Positions 25,595 through 34,661 of a stretch of DNA of 64,000 bases are shown piece by piece (within the stretch, counting starts at the first letter, position 1; every line of letters begins with the position of its first letter). Made by a program: the position numbers and the translations under genes. Origin of the DNA: Bacteriovoracaceae bacterium (GTDB taxonomy: Bacteria > Bdellovibrionota > Bacteriovoracia > Bacteriovoracales > Bacteriovoracaceae). The stretch covers positions 124,001 through 188,000 of the forward strand of contig JAIPEG010000004.1 of the NCBI GenBank assembly GCA_021737405.1. The letters are read 5' to 3'. The notes beneath the pieces were generated by a model. The model did no database searches. It saw only the letters and a program-made list of their open reading frames with translations, and had not been told where the DNA came from.

Positions 25595-26388
25595 TTATGT
25601 TCTTGATCCTTGGCAAACGTCCAGTATCTATCAAGTTGTTCTTGAGTCATATCTTTAAACTCTTTACCGTCAATACTTAGCTGATCTTCCATAGCATAAA
25701 AACGTTTAAGAAATTTTTGGTTCGCCTTCTTTAAAAGTTCCTCTGGGTCTAGGTTGAGGTGTCGTGCTAATTGGGCAGCAGAAAAAAGAAAGTCACCGAG
25801 TTCTTCGGCAATTCTCTCGGGGTTAATTTTGCTTGGCATTAGCTCTTCTTTTAACTCTTGCCATTCTTCTTCAACTTTCCATGCCACTTGATTAGCATTC
25901 TCCCAGTCAAAATTTAACTCTTTGGTTTTGTGGCCAATATTTTCGGCTACCTTTAGCGCTGGACCATAAATGATTTTCTCTTTTATCGCCCGGGACTTTT
26001 TAAGTCCCTTTTCTTGAGCCTTAATTTCGTGCCAGTTTTGATTAACATCTTCAGCTGAAATTTTCTTATTCTCGGGATTATTAAAAACATGTGGATGGCG
26101 TCTGATAAGTTTTTCGGCTAAATTCTTAGAAACTGATTCTAGGTTAAAATGATCTGCTTCACTTGCAATTTCTGAGTGCAGGAGAACTTGGAGTAATATG
26201 TCCCCTAATTCATCATTCATTAAGATAGGGTCATTTTTTTCTACGGCTTCTTTGAATTCATAGCTTTCTTCGAATAAATACTTAAGCAAGCTTTGATGAT
26301 TCTGTTCCAAATCCCAGGGACAGCCAGTATCCGGATCCCTTAATGCTTTGACCACTTGTACCAAGTTTTTAAATTCATTTAATTCCAT
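25591..26388 (-). CDS. mazG: Nucleoside triphosphate pyrophosphohydrolase MazG
   Basis: 265 aa, the full two-domain form. The N-terminal domain shows CPWDLEQNHQSLLKYLFEES and EAVEKNDPILMNDELGDIL, with the EExxE..DE metal site; the second domain repeats the pattern (EEWQELKEEL, AEELGDFLFS). It hydrolyses abnormal or excess NTPs to NMP and pyrophosphate. It heads a two-gene operon with coaE. Confidence 0.95.
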   Translation of the reverse strand: MELNEFKNLVQVVKALRDPDTGCPWDLEQNHQSLLKYLFEESYEFKEAVEKNDPILMNDELGDILLQVLLHSEIASEADHFNLESVSKNLAEKLIRRHPHVFNNPENKKISAEDVNQNWHEIKAQEKGLKKSRAIKEKIIYGPALKVAENIGHKTKELNFDWENANQVAWKVEEEWQELKEELMPSKINPERIAEELGDFLFSAAQLARHLNLDPEELLKKANQKFLKRFYAMEDQLSIDGKEFKDMTQEQLDRYWTFAKDQEHK

Positions 26389-26505
26389 AAGATATCCAAT
26401 GCTTTGGTTCAGAAAGTATTCAGCTTATATGACAAGTGTTAGTATAATTCAGCAAAAGAATTCTGTCTTTACCAGGTATGACGCTATGTCTAAGTGAAAG
26501 GAAGT

Positions 26506-27039
26506 ATGAGTCACCAGTTTTCAGCAAAAAAGTTAACCATCTCCTACGATACCTCTCTTAAAGAGAATCCCTTTCCTGTAGTTTTCAAAAAGAACTTTGA
26601 AAAGGTTGTTACAATTTTTGACCGTTTTCTTAGTGATAAAAAGCAAAACCTTTTTTCAGATAAATATACAATAAAGCCATTTTATTATTTCAATGTAAGT
26701 CTATGCGGTGACACCAAAATGAAACGTCTTAATACGATGTTTCGTCAAAAAAATAAAACGACTGATGTCCTAACCCTCGCGTTATATGAAAATATTCGCA
26801 GCGGAGATGAGTTTTTACTTAATGAAGTGGAATTAGGTGATATTCTGATTTCAGGACCAGTTATGAAGAAGCAAGCGAAGGAGTATGACGTTACTTTTGA
26901 GCAAGAGTTCTTTCATCTTTTGGTTCATGGTCTTCTTCACTTATTGGGATTTGATCACGAGATATCCGATGAGGAAGAGAAATTAATGCAAAAGCTTGAG
27001 AAAAAAATAATGGATAAAATTTTTAAAGAAATATACTAG
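26506..27039 (+). CDS. ybeY: Endoribonuclease YbeY (rRNA maturation factor)
   Basis: 177 aa. The ATG at 26506 follows AAAGGA; a GTG twelve bases earlier lacks any ribosome-binding site and its reading frame runs through that site. The zinc motif HGLLHLLGFDH (three histidines) is intact, as is the upstream KNKTTDVLTLAL. It acts in 16S rRNA 3'-end maturation and ribosome quality control. The N-terminal 40 residues are longer than in E. coli. It lies 8 bases before prfB. Confidence 0.94.
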   Translation: MSHQFSAKKLTISYDTSLKENPFPVVFKKNFEKVVTIFDRFLSDKKQNLFSDKYTIKPFYYFNVSLCGDTKMKRLNTMFRQKNKTTDVLTLALYENIRSGDEFLLNEVELGDILISGPVMKKQAKEYDVTFEQEFFHLLVHGLLHLLGFDHEISDEEEKLMQKLEKKIMDKIFKEIY

Positions 27040-27047
27040 GGGAAAAA

Positions 27048-28191
27048 ATGGAACAGACCGTAAAAATAGAGCTTGATGAATGTCGCTCTTCTATTAAAAG
27101 CTTTCAGGAAAAATTAATGGTTTTACGGAGGTCACTTTGAGGTAGATCGTAAGAAAACTCGACTTCAAGAAATTTCTCAAATGGAAGCAATGGAGGGGTT
27201 TTGGGATGACTCTGATAATGCTGCCAAAGTACAAAAAGAGAAAAGTCTTCTTCAAGATGTCGTCCTAACTTACGAAGCCTTAAGTGAGCTAAATGAAGAG
27301 TTTGAAATTCTTAATGAATACGCTCAAGGGGATGACGATCAGGGGTCCGCTGAAGAGGCGATAGAGATTTATAAGAAATTTATTTCTAACTTCAACAAAG
27401 CAGAACAAAAAGTCCTGCTTAGCGAAGAGGTCGATCCAAACAATGCCATTGTTAATATTAATGCCGGAGCTGGAGGTACTGAGTCTTGTGACTGGGCCTA
27501 TATGCTTTATCGAATGGTCGTAAGATGGGCAGAGTCAAAGAAATTCAAAGTAAACACTTTGGATTATCAAGATGGAGATGCGGCGGGAATAAAATCTGCC
27601 ACTCTGACAATTGAAGGTCCTTATGCTTATGGCCTGTTAAAGTCAGAGTCAGGTGTTCACCGTCTTGTAAGAATTTCACCATTTGATTCAAATGCACGTC
27701 GCCATACTTCTTTTGCAAGTCTCTATGTCTCTCCAGAAGTTGACGACGATATAGAGATTGAAATTAACGATGGTGATTTAAGAATTGATGTTTATCGCTC
27801 TGGTGGTGCTGGTGGCCAGTCTGTTAACACAACTGATTCAGCAGTAAGGCTAACCCATAGACCTACTAATATTGTCGTTACCTGCCAAAATGAAAGGTCG
27901 CAGTTACAAAATAAGCTTCAGGCCATGAAAGTTTTACGGTCGCGTCTCTACGAGCTTGAGATGGAAAAGAGACGAGAAATTGAAGCAGAGGCAGAGGCCA
28001 ACAAAAGAAAAATTGAATGGGGAAGTCAGATTCGCTCTTATGTTCTCCACCCTTACAAGATGGTTAAAGATCATCGCACCAACTTTGAGAGTTCACAAGC
28101 CGAAAAGGTTCTAGACGGTGACCTTGATGGTTTTATGGACTCTTTTCTGCGATGGAGTGTCCAAGGGGACACCAAAGAGGGGGATGAGTGA
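27048..28191 (+). CDS. prfB: Peptide chain release factor 2, expressed by programmed +1 frameshift
   Basis: The zero frame runs from ATG 27048 for 30 codons to an in-frame TGA at 27138. Skipping the T at 27138 moves translation to the +1 frame, which stays open to 28191, giving about 380 aa. RF2 hallmarks lie in the second part: the UGA/UAA-reading SPF motif near residue 210 and the catalytic GGQ in SGGAGGQSVNTTDSAV near 255. The shift site is of the classic type, so RF2 should regulate its own synthesis through UGA termination efficiency. Reading the gene from the in-frame ATG at 27181 would miss the N-terminus. It overlaps the next gene by four bases. Confidence 0.95.
27126..27140 (+). promoter_or_regulatory. 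RF2 programmed frameshift signal
   Basis: An internal Shine-Dalgarno CGGAGG (27126-27131) is followed after three bases by the slippery codon CTT and the stop TGA (27135-27140), then G. This is the same geometry as the E. coli prfB site. Confidence 0.93.
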
Positions 28192-29399
28192 GAGGAGGAG
28201 TCTTTTCATCTTTCTCAAAAACTTTAATTTGGGATCGGGCCAACTTTAAATTTGCAATCGGCGTTTGGTTGGGTCTTTCCTTCTCTATCGCAGTTATCTT
28301 AAGCACCATCGGTATCATGGACGGCTTTGTATCGTCGATGAAGAAGGGCTTAAGACAAAGTAATGGTGACCTTTATTTTTATTCTCGAAGTGGCTTTTTT
28401 ACATTGGATACTGACACACTTAAGGCAATAGAAGGCCTTGATTTTAAAACCATCACCCAATCAATTGAATCTCAAGCATTTTTGGTGGTAGAGGGGGCTT
28501 CAAAGGGAGTAGCGGTAAAAGGAATAGAGGGAGACAGTTTTTCAAAGTTAACGGGAAAGGACTTAAACCCAGAAGCTGGAAAAATTATTATAGGAGATGA
28601 GCTTGCTGAGGTTATGAGGTTGAAAATTGGGGATAATGTTGTCTTAGTTCTTGCAAAGGGAAATAAGAGCATGGAAGGACTCCCGCTTTTGAAGAACTTT
28701 ACGGTTCAGGGAATTGTTGATCACGGAATTTACCAAAAAGATCTTCGCTTCGCTTACTTAAAGAAATCCGAGCTTTCTCAAATGCTAGGAGTAGGTGACA
28801 AAGTAAATATGGTTGCCGTTAATGTAGCAGATAATTTAAAAGAGGGAGCTTCAGAAAAATTTGAAAGCATCATCAATGAAAAACGCTTTATATTAGAAGA
28901 TATTCTTGGAATAGACTTTAGAGTAAAGCCTTTTTGGTATGATTTTAGTTCATTATTAGAGGCTGTAGAAATCGAAAAATTCACGATCGGTCTAATCCTT
29001 CAGATAATTGTCATCATCTCTATTTTTAATGTTCTCTCTTTTGTTACCTTTTTAAATGAGAAAAAAGCCCGTGAAGTTTTTCTATTTCAAGCACTAGGGC
29101 TTAGTTCAAAGGCCCTACGGAGATCTTGGCTTTACTTGGTTTTTATTCTTTGGGTGGCCTCGTGTGCATTCTCTCTTTTCTTTGTGGTCTTTTTTAATTA
29201 CCTCCTAGAAAATCTTCCACTGTTGAGCCTACCAGGAGATGTTTATCACTTGGGGAGGCTAAGTTTATCCCTAGAATTGAATGATTTTATTTTAGTGTTT
29301 GCTAGCGCACTTTTATGGCTCTTAATCATCGTTGCCTTTTCTTTGTACCGTATGAATAAGCGATCCATTCTTTATGGTCTTAGAAAGGAGTTCTCTTAA
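28188..29399 (+). CDS. lolC: LolC/E-type lipoprotein-release ABC permease
   Basis: 403 aa from a GTG that overlaps the prfB stop (GTGA). One TM helix lies at about 23-45, a large periplasmic domain follows, and three TM helices occupy the C-terminal 140 residues: the MacB/FtsX-type layout of LolC and LolE. The N-terminal GIMDGFVSSMKKG corresponds to the conserved VMNGF region. Only one permease accompanies lolD here, so it may work as a homodimer, as in single-permease (LolF) systems. It extracts mature lipoproteins from the inner membrane. Confidence 0.87.
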   Translation: MRGGVFSSFSKTLIWDRANFKFAIGVWLGLSFSIAVILSTIGIMDGFVSSMKKGLRQSNGDLYFYSRSGFFTLDTDTLKAIEGLDFKTITQSIESQAFLVVEGASKGVAVKGIEGDSFSKLTGKDLNPEAGKIIIGDELAEVMRLKIGDNVVLVLAKGNKSMEGLPLLKNFTVQGIVDHGIYQKDLRFAYLKKSELSQMLGVGDKVNMVAVNVADNLKEGASEKFESIINEKRFILEDILGIDFRVKPFWYDFSSLLEAVEIEKFTIGLILQIIVIISIFNVLSFVTFLNEKKAREVFLFQALGLSSKALRRSWLYLVFILWVASCAFSLFFVVFFNYLLENLPLLSLPGDVYHLGRLSLSLELNDFILVFASALLWLLIIVAFSLYRMNKRSILYGLRKEFS

Positions 29400-30107
29400 A
29401 TGTCCTTAGTTAATGTAAAAAATGTTTCTAAAAAATATGGCAGTCAATATGCTTTAAAAAACCTAACTCTCAGCCTTGAAGAAAAGGGTCAGTACGCTAT
29501 TGTTGGGGCTTCTGGTTCAGGTAAGTCGACTTTGCTTTACCTTCTTGGGGGATTAGATAAGCCGGATGTCGGAGAAATTGAGGTCGATGGTCTCAACCTT
29601 GGGCAGTTAAGCGATGGGGAAATGGCCAATTATCGAAACACAAAGGTTGGCTTCATCTTTCAATTCCATTTTTTGTTGCCGAGCATAAATTGTTTAAAAA
29701 ATATTTTGCTACCCGCCGAGATTGGCGTCCATAAGATTGGGCCCGTCAAAAAGCAGGCATTAGAATTAGCGGAGCACCTTGGGATTACTCAATGTTTAAA
29801 GAAATTTCCTTATCAACTCTCTGGCGGTGAGCAGCAAAGAGTAAATATTGTTAGGGCGTTGAGCTTAAGACCCCAGATATTGCTATGTGATGAGCCAACT
29901 GGAAATTTAGATTCAGAAAATTCTGTTAAAGTTACTGCTTTGCTCCAAAAACTCGCTAAAGAATTTGATTCAACGCTAGCTGTCGTTACTCACGATCACA
30001 GTGTGGCCAATAGGTTTAAACAAAAATTTGTCTTAAAAGATGGTCAGCTGGTTGATGGTCAGCAAAGTTTAGATGTTGCGACGCCTCCACCACCTCCAGA
30101 AAATTAA
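29400..30107 (+). CDS. lolD: LolD-type lipoprotein-release ABC ATPase
   Basis: 235 aa, starting on the base after the permease stop. Walker A GASGSGKST, Q-loop IFQFHFLLPS, signature LSGGEQQRVNIVRAL and Walker B LLCDEPTGNLD are all intact. It powers lipoprotein release with the adjacent permease. The last residues are a proline run (TPPPPPEN) not usual in the family. A hairpin terminator begins at its stop codon. Confidence 0.93.
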   Translation: MSLVNVKNVSKKYGSQYALKNLTLSLEEKGQYAIVGASGSGKSTLLYLLGGLDKPDVGEIEVDGLNLGQLSDGEMANYRNTKVGFIFQFHFLLPSINCLKNILLPAEIGVHKIGPVKKQALELAEHLGITQCLKKFPYQLSGGEQQRVNIVRALSLRPQILLCDEPTGNLDSENSVKVTALLQKLAKEFDSTLAVVTHDHSVANRFKQKFVLKDGQLVDGQQSLDVATPPPPPEN

Positions 30108-30164
30108 CTCTGAAGATTGTAATAGCCTGTGATTATTGATAATTTTCTTTATTCAGAGTTTTTT
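30106..30164 (+). terminator. Long-loop terminator after lolD
   Basis: AACTCTGAA / TTCAGAGTT (9 bp) separated by 37 bases and followed by TTTT. The long loop makes it a weak case, but placement between lolD and bamA is right. Confidence 0.5.
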
Positions 30165-30205
30165 CCTAAAGTTTAAGGATCGTAAGCATTCAAAAAGGAC
30201 TGTCG

Positions 30206-32536
30206 TTGACCTCGGGCCAAGTATTATCTCATTCATACTCAAGAAGTAAGGGATCGTTCTTTCTTCTAAAAATATCTTTAATTTTTAGTGTTTTCCTTTT
30301 TCACTCCCTCTCAAGCTTTTCTTATGACGACTTAGGTCCCAGAAAAAATCTATTTAAGATTGATGGGATCGATATAAGTGGTCTTAAGAAAGTTGAAAAA
30401 GAGGCCATCTTAGAGAAAATTGGCGCACGTACCGGCATGGTGCTTGATAATTATCTTCTGAAGAGAGACATCGAAAAAATTTACGCCCTAAAATATTTTG
30501 AATTCGTAGAAGGGCATAAGGAAGTTCGTGGTGGTAAGAACTTTCTCGTCTATAAAGTTCAAGAAAAACCCATTATCACTAATATCGTTTTTGAAGGTAA
30601 CGACGAAATAGATATTGATGATTTAACTGCAGTACTAAAGTCAAAAGAATACGCCATCCTAGACGTCAACACGATTCAAACAGATGTGGCGGCCATTCAA
30701 AAACAATATGAAGAAAAAGGCTTTTACTTGGCCAAGGTTAAGTATGAGCTTCGTAAAGTTAATGCGGAAAATGTTGAGCTCGTATTCAAGGTAAAAGAGT
30801 ATGACAAAGTCTTGGTTAAGAAAGTCATTTTCCTTGGTAATAAGGCGTTCTTTGATAACGAGCTAAAAGACATTATGGAAACTCGTGAAGAGGGTCTTTT
30901 CTCTTTTATGTCTGGAAGTGGAAATTTTAAAGAGTTTAACTTTCAAACAGATATAGAACGCATTAAGTACTTTTATAAAACCAAAGGATATCTTCAAGTC
31001 AATGTTGGGACACCCGAAATTACTGTGTCTGAAGATAAGAAATGGGTATTTATCACTCTCAAGATAAATGAGGGTCCTCAATTCACAGTTAATGACATTT
31101 ATTTCCAGGGAGAGGTACTTTTTCCCCAGCAAGAGCTTCTCGAAAAAGTTCAGCTTAAAAAGGAAAATATCTATTCGGAAGAACTTTTAAGGCAGGATAT
31201 TCAAGCTTTGACTGAGATGTATCAGGATGAGGGTTATGCCTTTGCTAACGTTCTTAGAACCTTAAATGTTGTGCCAGGTGAAAATAAGGTAGATGTTGAA
31301 TTCTCTTTTGAGAAAGGGAAGATCGCCTACTTCGGTCGTATTGCCGTGAAAGGGAATACAAAGACGCGGGATAAAGTTGTTCGTCGTGAACTTTTTATTC
31401 GTGAAGGTATGAAATTTTCTGGATCGGCACTTCGTAAGTCAAAAGAGGCCGTAAATCGTCTGGGCTTCTTTGAGCCTAACTCCGTACTTTTTAACACAGT
31501 CTCACCAAAGGGGCGCGATGATGTTCTTGATGTTGAAATCCAGGTTAAAGAAAGAAATACCGGTCAAATTAGTTTAGGTGCGGGTTACTCTACTGCAACA
31601 GGTGGTTTCCTCCAGGCATCTATTGCTCAAAACAATTTTCGTGGTTTAGGTCAAAACTTATCTTTTTCCCTATCCCTGTCAGGCGTTCAAAAAACCTTTA
31701 ATTTAGGATTCACTGAGCCCTACCTCTTCGATTCTAAATGGACTGCCGGTGGAGATATTTTTCAGACGGAAAATGCGAACTCAGACAACTTCACCTTTAA
31801 AAGAGAAGGCTTTAACTTAAGAGTTGGTTACCCGATCTTTGATTTTACTCGTCTCTTTGCCACTTATAAATACGAAGATACACAAATTAGTGCCACGGAT
31901 GATCCGACCTTAAAAGTTGATATTGAAAATGGCGTCGCCTCATCAATTAGGTTTTCATTGATTCGTGACCTAAGAGACAACGCATTTGAACCGAGTAAAG
32001 GTTATTTTCTTTCTGTGGCCACTGAATATACTGGTATTGGCTTTGAAAAGAGATGGTGGAAAAATGAGCTTGATAGCCGTTTCTACAAGAAGGTTTATGG
32101 GGACCTTGTCTTAAGGACCAGACTTTTCGCGAGTAAAATTGAAGAAATTGATCCGAGGCCAATTCCTCGTTCTGAAAAGTTTGCCCTCGGTGGAGCTAGA
32201 AACCTAAGAGGTTATGACATTGAAGGAGTTGGACCTTTTGAATTAGTTTCTCTGGCTGATGGAAGGACTCGCCAAATTAATCAAAGGGGCCTCTTTTCGA
32301 CCTTCGCTACCGTAGAATTTGAGCATCCTCTGGCCCAAGAAGCTGGACTCAAATGGGTGGTTTTTGCTGATGCGGGGCATGCAGGAAATTATGACGATTT
32401 CAAACTTTATAAAGATTATGGTTTTGGCTTTAGATGGTTTTCTCCTATTGGTGTGCTTCGCTTTGAGTTTGGCTATCCATGGGGTGATGAAGGCCAAGGT
32501 AGCCAATTCCATTTTGATATAGGACAATTATTTTAG
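30206..32536 (+). CDS. bamA: Outer-membrane protein assembly factor BamA
   Basis: 776 aa from a TTG with AAAAAGGA upstream, giving a signal peptide (ISLIFSVFLFHSLSSFS). Five POTRA domains cover about 45-420. The C-terminal half is a 16-strand Omp85 barrel with FTEPYLFDSKW and the lid-lock motif region FALGGARNLRGYD (the VRGF/Y element reads LRGY). It ends with the outer-membrane signature phenylalanine (FDIGQLF). It is the core of the BAM complex that folds beta-barrels; skp follows. Confidence 0.97.
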   Translation: MTSGQVLSHSYSRSKGSFFLLKISLIFSVFLFHSLSSFSYDDLGPRKNLFKIDGIDISGLKKVEKEAILEKIGARTGMVLDNYLLKRDIEKIYALKYFEFVEGHKEVRGGKNFLVYKVQEKPIITNIVFEGNDEIDIDDLTAVLKSKEYAILDVNTIQTDVAAIQKQYEEKGFYLAKVKYELRKVNAENVELVFKVKEYDKVLVKKVIFLGNKAFFDNELKDIMETREEGLFSFMSGSGNFKEFNFQTDIERIKYFYKTKGYLQVNVGTPEITVSEDKKWVFITLKINEGPQFTVNDIYFQGEVLFPQQELLEKVQLKKENIYSEELLRQDIQALTEMYQDEGYAFANVLRTLNVVPGENKVDVEFSFEKGKIAYFGRIAVKGNTKTRDKVVRRELFIREGMKFSGSALRKSKEAVNRLGFFEPNSVLFNTVSPKGRDDVLDVEIQVKERNTGQISLGAGYSTATGGFLQASIAQNNFRGLGQNLSFSLSLSGVQKTFNLGFTEPYLFDSKWTAGGDIFQTENANSDNFTFKREGFNLRVGYPIFDFTRLFATYKYEDTQISATDDPTLKVDIENGVASSIRFSLIRDLRDNAFEPSKGYFLSVATEYTGIGFEKRWWKNELDSRFYKKVYGDLVLRTRLFASKIEEIDPRPIPRSEKFALGGARNLRGYDIEGVGPFELVSLADGRTRQINQRGLFSTFATVEFEHPLAQEAGLKWVVFADAGHAGNYDDFKLYKDYGFGFRWFSPIGVLRFEFGYPWGDEGQGSQFHFDIGQLF

Positions 32537-32556
32537 ATCTATTTTTGGGAGTTACT

Positions 32557-33054
32557 ATGAAAAGAATTTTAATTCTGTCTCTTGCTATGGCCTTCTCATT
32601 TTCCACTCTAGCAGCAAAGATTGCTAAGGTTGATGTTCAAAAGGTTCTTTTGACGGTTGAGGAAGGTAAGAATGTTCGCGCAACGCTTAAAAAGAAGTTT
32701 GATGAAAAACAAAAAATCATTAAGCAAGAAGAAGATAAAATTAGAAAAATGCAACAAGACTTTCAAAAGCAAAGCCTCGTTATGAACGATAAAGCAAAGC
32801 TTAAGAAAGAAAAAGAAATCCAAGAAAAGATCATGGCCCTTCAGCAAAAGACAATGACTTTTCAACAAGAAATTCAAGGCCAAGAAAATCAGTTAAAGAA
32901 ACCAATCCTCGAAAAAGTTCGTACTGTCATTGAAGGAATTTCTAAATCTGGTGGTTACGATATGGTTTTTGAAGTCTCAACTTCTCCCATTTATGTGAAA
33001 GAAGTTTCAGACATTACTGATGAAGTAGTTAAAGCATACAATAAGAAAAAATAA
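32557..33054 (+). CDS. skp: Periplasmic chaperone Skp (OmpH family)
   Basis: 165 aa. The ATG at 32557 follows GGGAG; a TTG twelve bases earlier has none. Signal peptide MKRILILSLAMAFSFSTLAA, then a short strand (AKVDVQKVL) and two long Lys/Gln/Glu-rich helices that make the tentacles, returning to the strands GYDMVFEVS. It holds unfolded outer-membrane proteins for BamA, its upstream neighbour. Confidence 0.92.
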   Translation: MKRILILSLAMAFSFSTLAAKIAKVDVQKVLLTVEEGKNVRATLKKKFDEKQKIIKQEEDKIRKMQQDFQKQSLVMNDKAKLKKEKEIQEKIMALQQKTMTFQQEIQGQENQLKKPILEKVRTVIEGISKSGGYDMVFEVSTSPIYVKEVSDITDEVVKAYNKKK

Positions 33055-33083
33055 GACCGAAATAAATTGATTGAAAGTAATGA

Positions 33084-33112
33084 AAAGGGGAACTTGGTTC
33101 CCCTTTCTTATT
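33084..33112 (+). terminator. Hairpin terminator between skp and lpxD
   Basis: AAAGGGGAAC / GTTCCCCTTT with a three-base loop, then CTTATT. The T run is short and lpxD starts 12 bases later, so it may only attenuate. Confidence 0.6.
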
Positions 33113-33123
33113 AAGGTGACTTT

Positions 33124-34146
33124 GTGAAAGGTTTAATAATAAAAGAAATTCTTCAAGACTTTTGTCTTGGTGAGTCCAAGATGGACTTTGACTCTTATGA
33201 ATTTAACAGCATTAGTGACAAGCATTCCCTAAAGAGTGGAAGTGTTTACTTCTGCGGTAAATTAACTTTTTGGGAAGCTCTCTCTCAAAGCTCAGTAAAA
33301 GATCTCTTGATTATTTTTGATAAGAAATTCTTTGATGAGTCAGGGGAAGATATAAAGAAGGCCCTTGAAAATTATTCCTCTTGGGGAACTGTCGAAAATT
33401 TACCTCTTGCTATGTCTCATTTATCAGGGCCTTTTTATAGAGAGCTTTCTGCAAATGACAATGATGAGGTTGACGGCAGGCAAATGGGAACCTGTGATAT
33501 TCATCCCACGGCAGTTATCTCTCAGGGGGTATTCCTTGGGGCCAACGTTAAAGTTGGAAGGGATGTAAGGCTCTATCCTGGTTGTGTTGTTTCAAGCTTT
33601 TGTGAAATTGATGAGGGAACAACTCTATTTCCAAATGTGACTCTCATGCCTCGAACCAAGATTGGTAAGGCATGCCGAATTCATAGTGGGACTGTTATTG
33701 GTTCAGATGGTTTTGGTTATAATTTTGCCGGAGGAGTCCACCATAAAGTTTGGCATATCGGAGGAGTCCTGATCGGAGACAATGTTGAAATAGGAAGTAA
33801 CTCTTCTGTCGATCAGGGAACTTTTTCACCAACTCAGATCCATAGTGGAACAAAAATCGATAATTTAGTTCAAGTTGCCCATAATGTTCAACTCGGTTTG
33901 GGAACAATTCTCTGTGGTCAAGCTGGAGTTGCAGGGTCTGCAAGTGTTGGAGACTTTACTGTGGTTGGGGGCAGAGGTGCTATTGCCCCTGATTGTCATG
34001 TCGGAAAGGGCTGCCAGATCGGTGGAAGAGCTGGAGTTATGAATAATTTGGAAGATGGTGCTATAGTGGCCGGCTTTCCCGCTCGTCCAATTAAAGAGTG
34101 GTTAAAAGGTCTTGCTTACGTTCGAAAGATGACGTTAAAGAAATAA
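33124..34146 (+). CDS. lpxD: UDP-3-O-acylglucosamine N-acyltransferase
   Basis: 340 aa from GTG with AAGGTG upstream. The N-terminal uridine-binding domain (1-105) is followed by a left-handed beta-helix of hexapeptide repeats (from IHPTAVISQGVFLGANVKVG). The catalytic histidine lies in QVAHNVQLG. It adds the second acyl chain to the lipid A precursor, using acyl-ACP. It heads the lpx cluster. Confidence 0.96.
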   Translation: MKGLIIKEILQDFCLGESKMDFDSYEFNSISDKHSLKSGSVYFCGKLTFWEALSQSSVKDLLIIFDKKFFDESGEDIKKALENYSSWGTVENLPLAMSHLSGPFYRELSANDNDEVDGRQMGTCDIHPTAVISQGVFLGANVKVGRDVRLYPGCVVSSFCEIDEGTTLFPNVTLMPRTKIGKACRIHSGTVIGSDGFGYNFAGGVHHKVWHIGGVLIGDNVEIGSNSSVDQGTFSPTQIHSGTKIDNLVQVAHNVQLGLGTILCGQAGVAGSASVGDFTVVGGRGAIAPDCHVGKGCQIGGRAGVMNNLEDGAIVAGFPARPIKEWLKGLAYVRKMTLKK

Positions 34147-34159
34147 TGAGGAGTCAAAA

Positions 34160-34654
34160 GTGCTAATTGGTAATGAAGAAGTTAAAGAATTTTTACCCCA
34201 TAGAGACCCCTTTCTCTTTGTTGATAGTATCAAAGATATTCAATTGAGAGAGGGTGTAGAGAAAAAAGACGTTTATGAAATAAAGGACGTAATTGGTGGC
34301 ACTGTTTTTGGGAACTACGCCACGAAAGCAGACCATCCAATCTTCGCGGGACACTTTCCTGGAAACCCCATTCTTCCGGGAGTTGTTCAAATTGAAATGA
34401 TGGCGCAAGTGTCGTCGTTTGCTCTCATGAAAATCTATCCTAATTGGAAAGATCTTCGAATGGATGTCATGCTTCTAGGTGTGAATTCATCAAAATTTAG
34501 AAAGCCAGTTTTTCCAGAAATGAAACTAACAATTAAAACAGAGTGTGAAAAAGTACGCGGTCCATTTATGACAAATAACTGTACTGTTTATTGCGAGGGA
34601 GAGGTGATGTCAGAAGCCTCTGTTTTGGCCTCTGTTAAATTTGTAGAAAAGTGA
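34160..34654 (+). CDS. fabZ: 3-hydroxyacyl-ACP dehydratase FabZ
   Basis: 164 aa from GTG after GAGGAG. Hot-dog fold with the catalytic motif HFPGNPILPGVVQIEMMAQ, histidine and glutamate both present, preceded by the FabZ opening LPHRDPFLFVD. It competes for the same 3-hydroxyacyl-ACP that LpxA and LpxD use, and stands between them as in many Gram-negatives. The segment at 30-50 (EKKDVYEIKDVIGGT) is slightly longer than usual. Confidence 0.95.
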   Translation: MLIGNEEVKEFLPHRDPFLFVDSIKDIQLREGVEKKDVYEIKDVIGGTVFGNYATKADHPIFAGHFPGNPILPGVVQIEMMAQVSSFALMKIYPNWKDLRMDVMLLGVNSSKFRKPVFPEMKLTIKTECEKVRGPFMTNNCTVYCEGEVMSEASVLASVKFVEK

Positions 34655-34661
34655 GATAAAT

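Noticed and set aside
27181-28191. prfB read as starting at ATG 27181
   Set aside because: The upstream 30 codons, internal Shine-Dalgarno and CTT TGA show that translation starts at 27048 and shifts frame.
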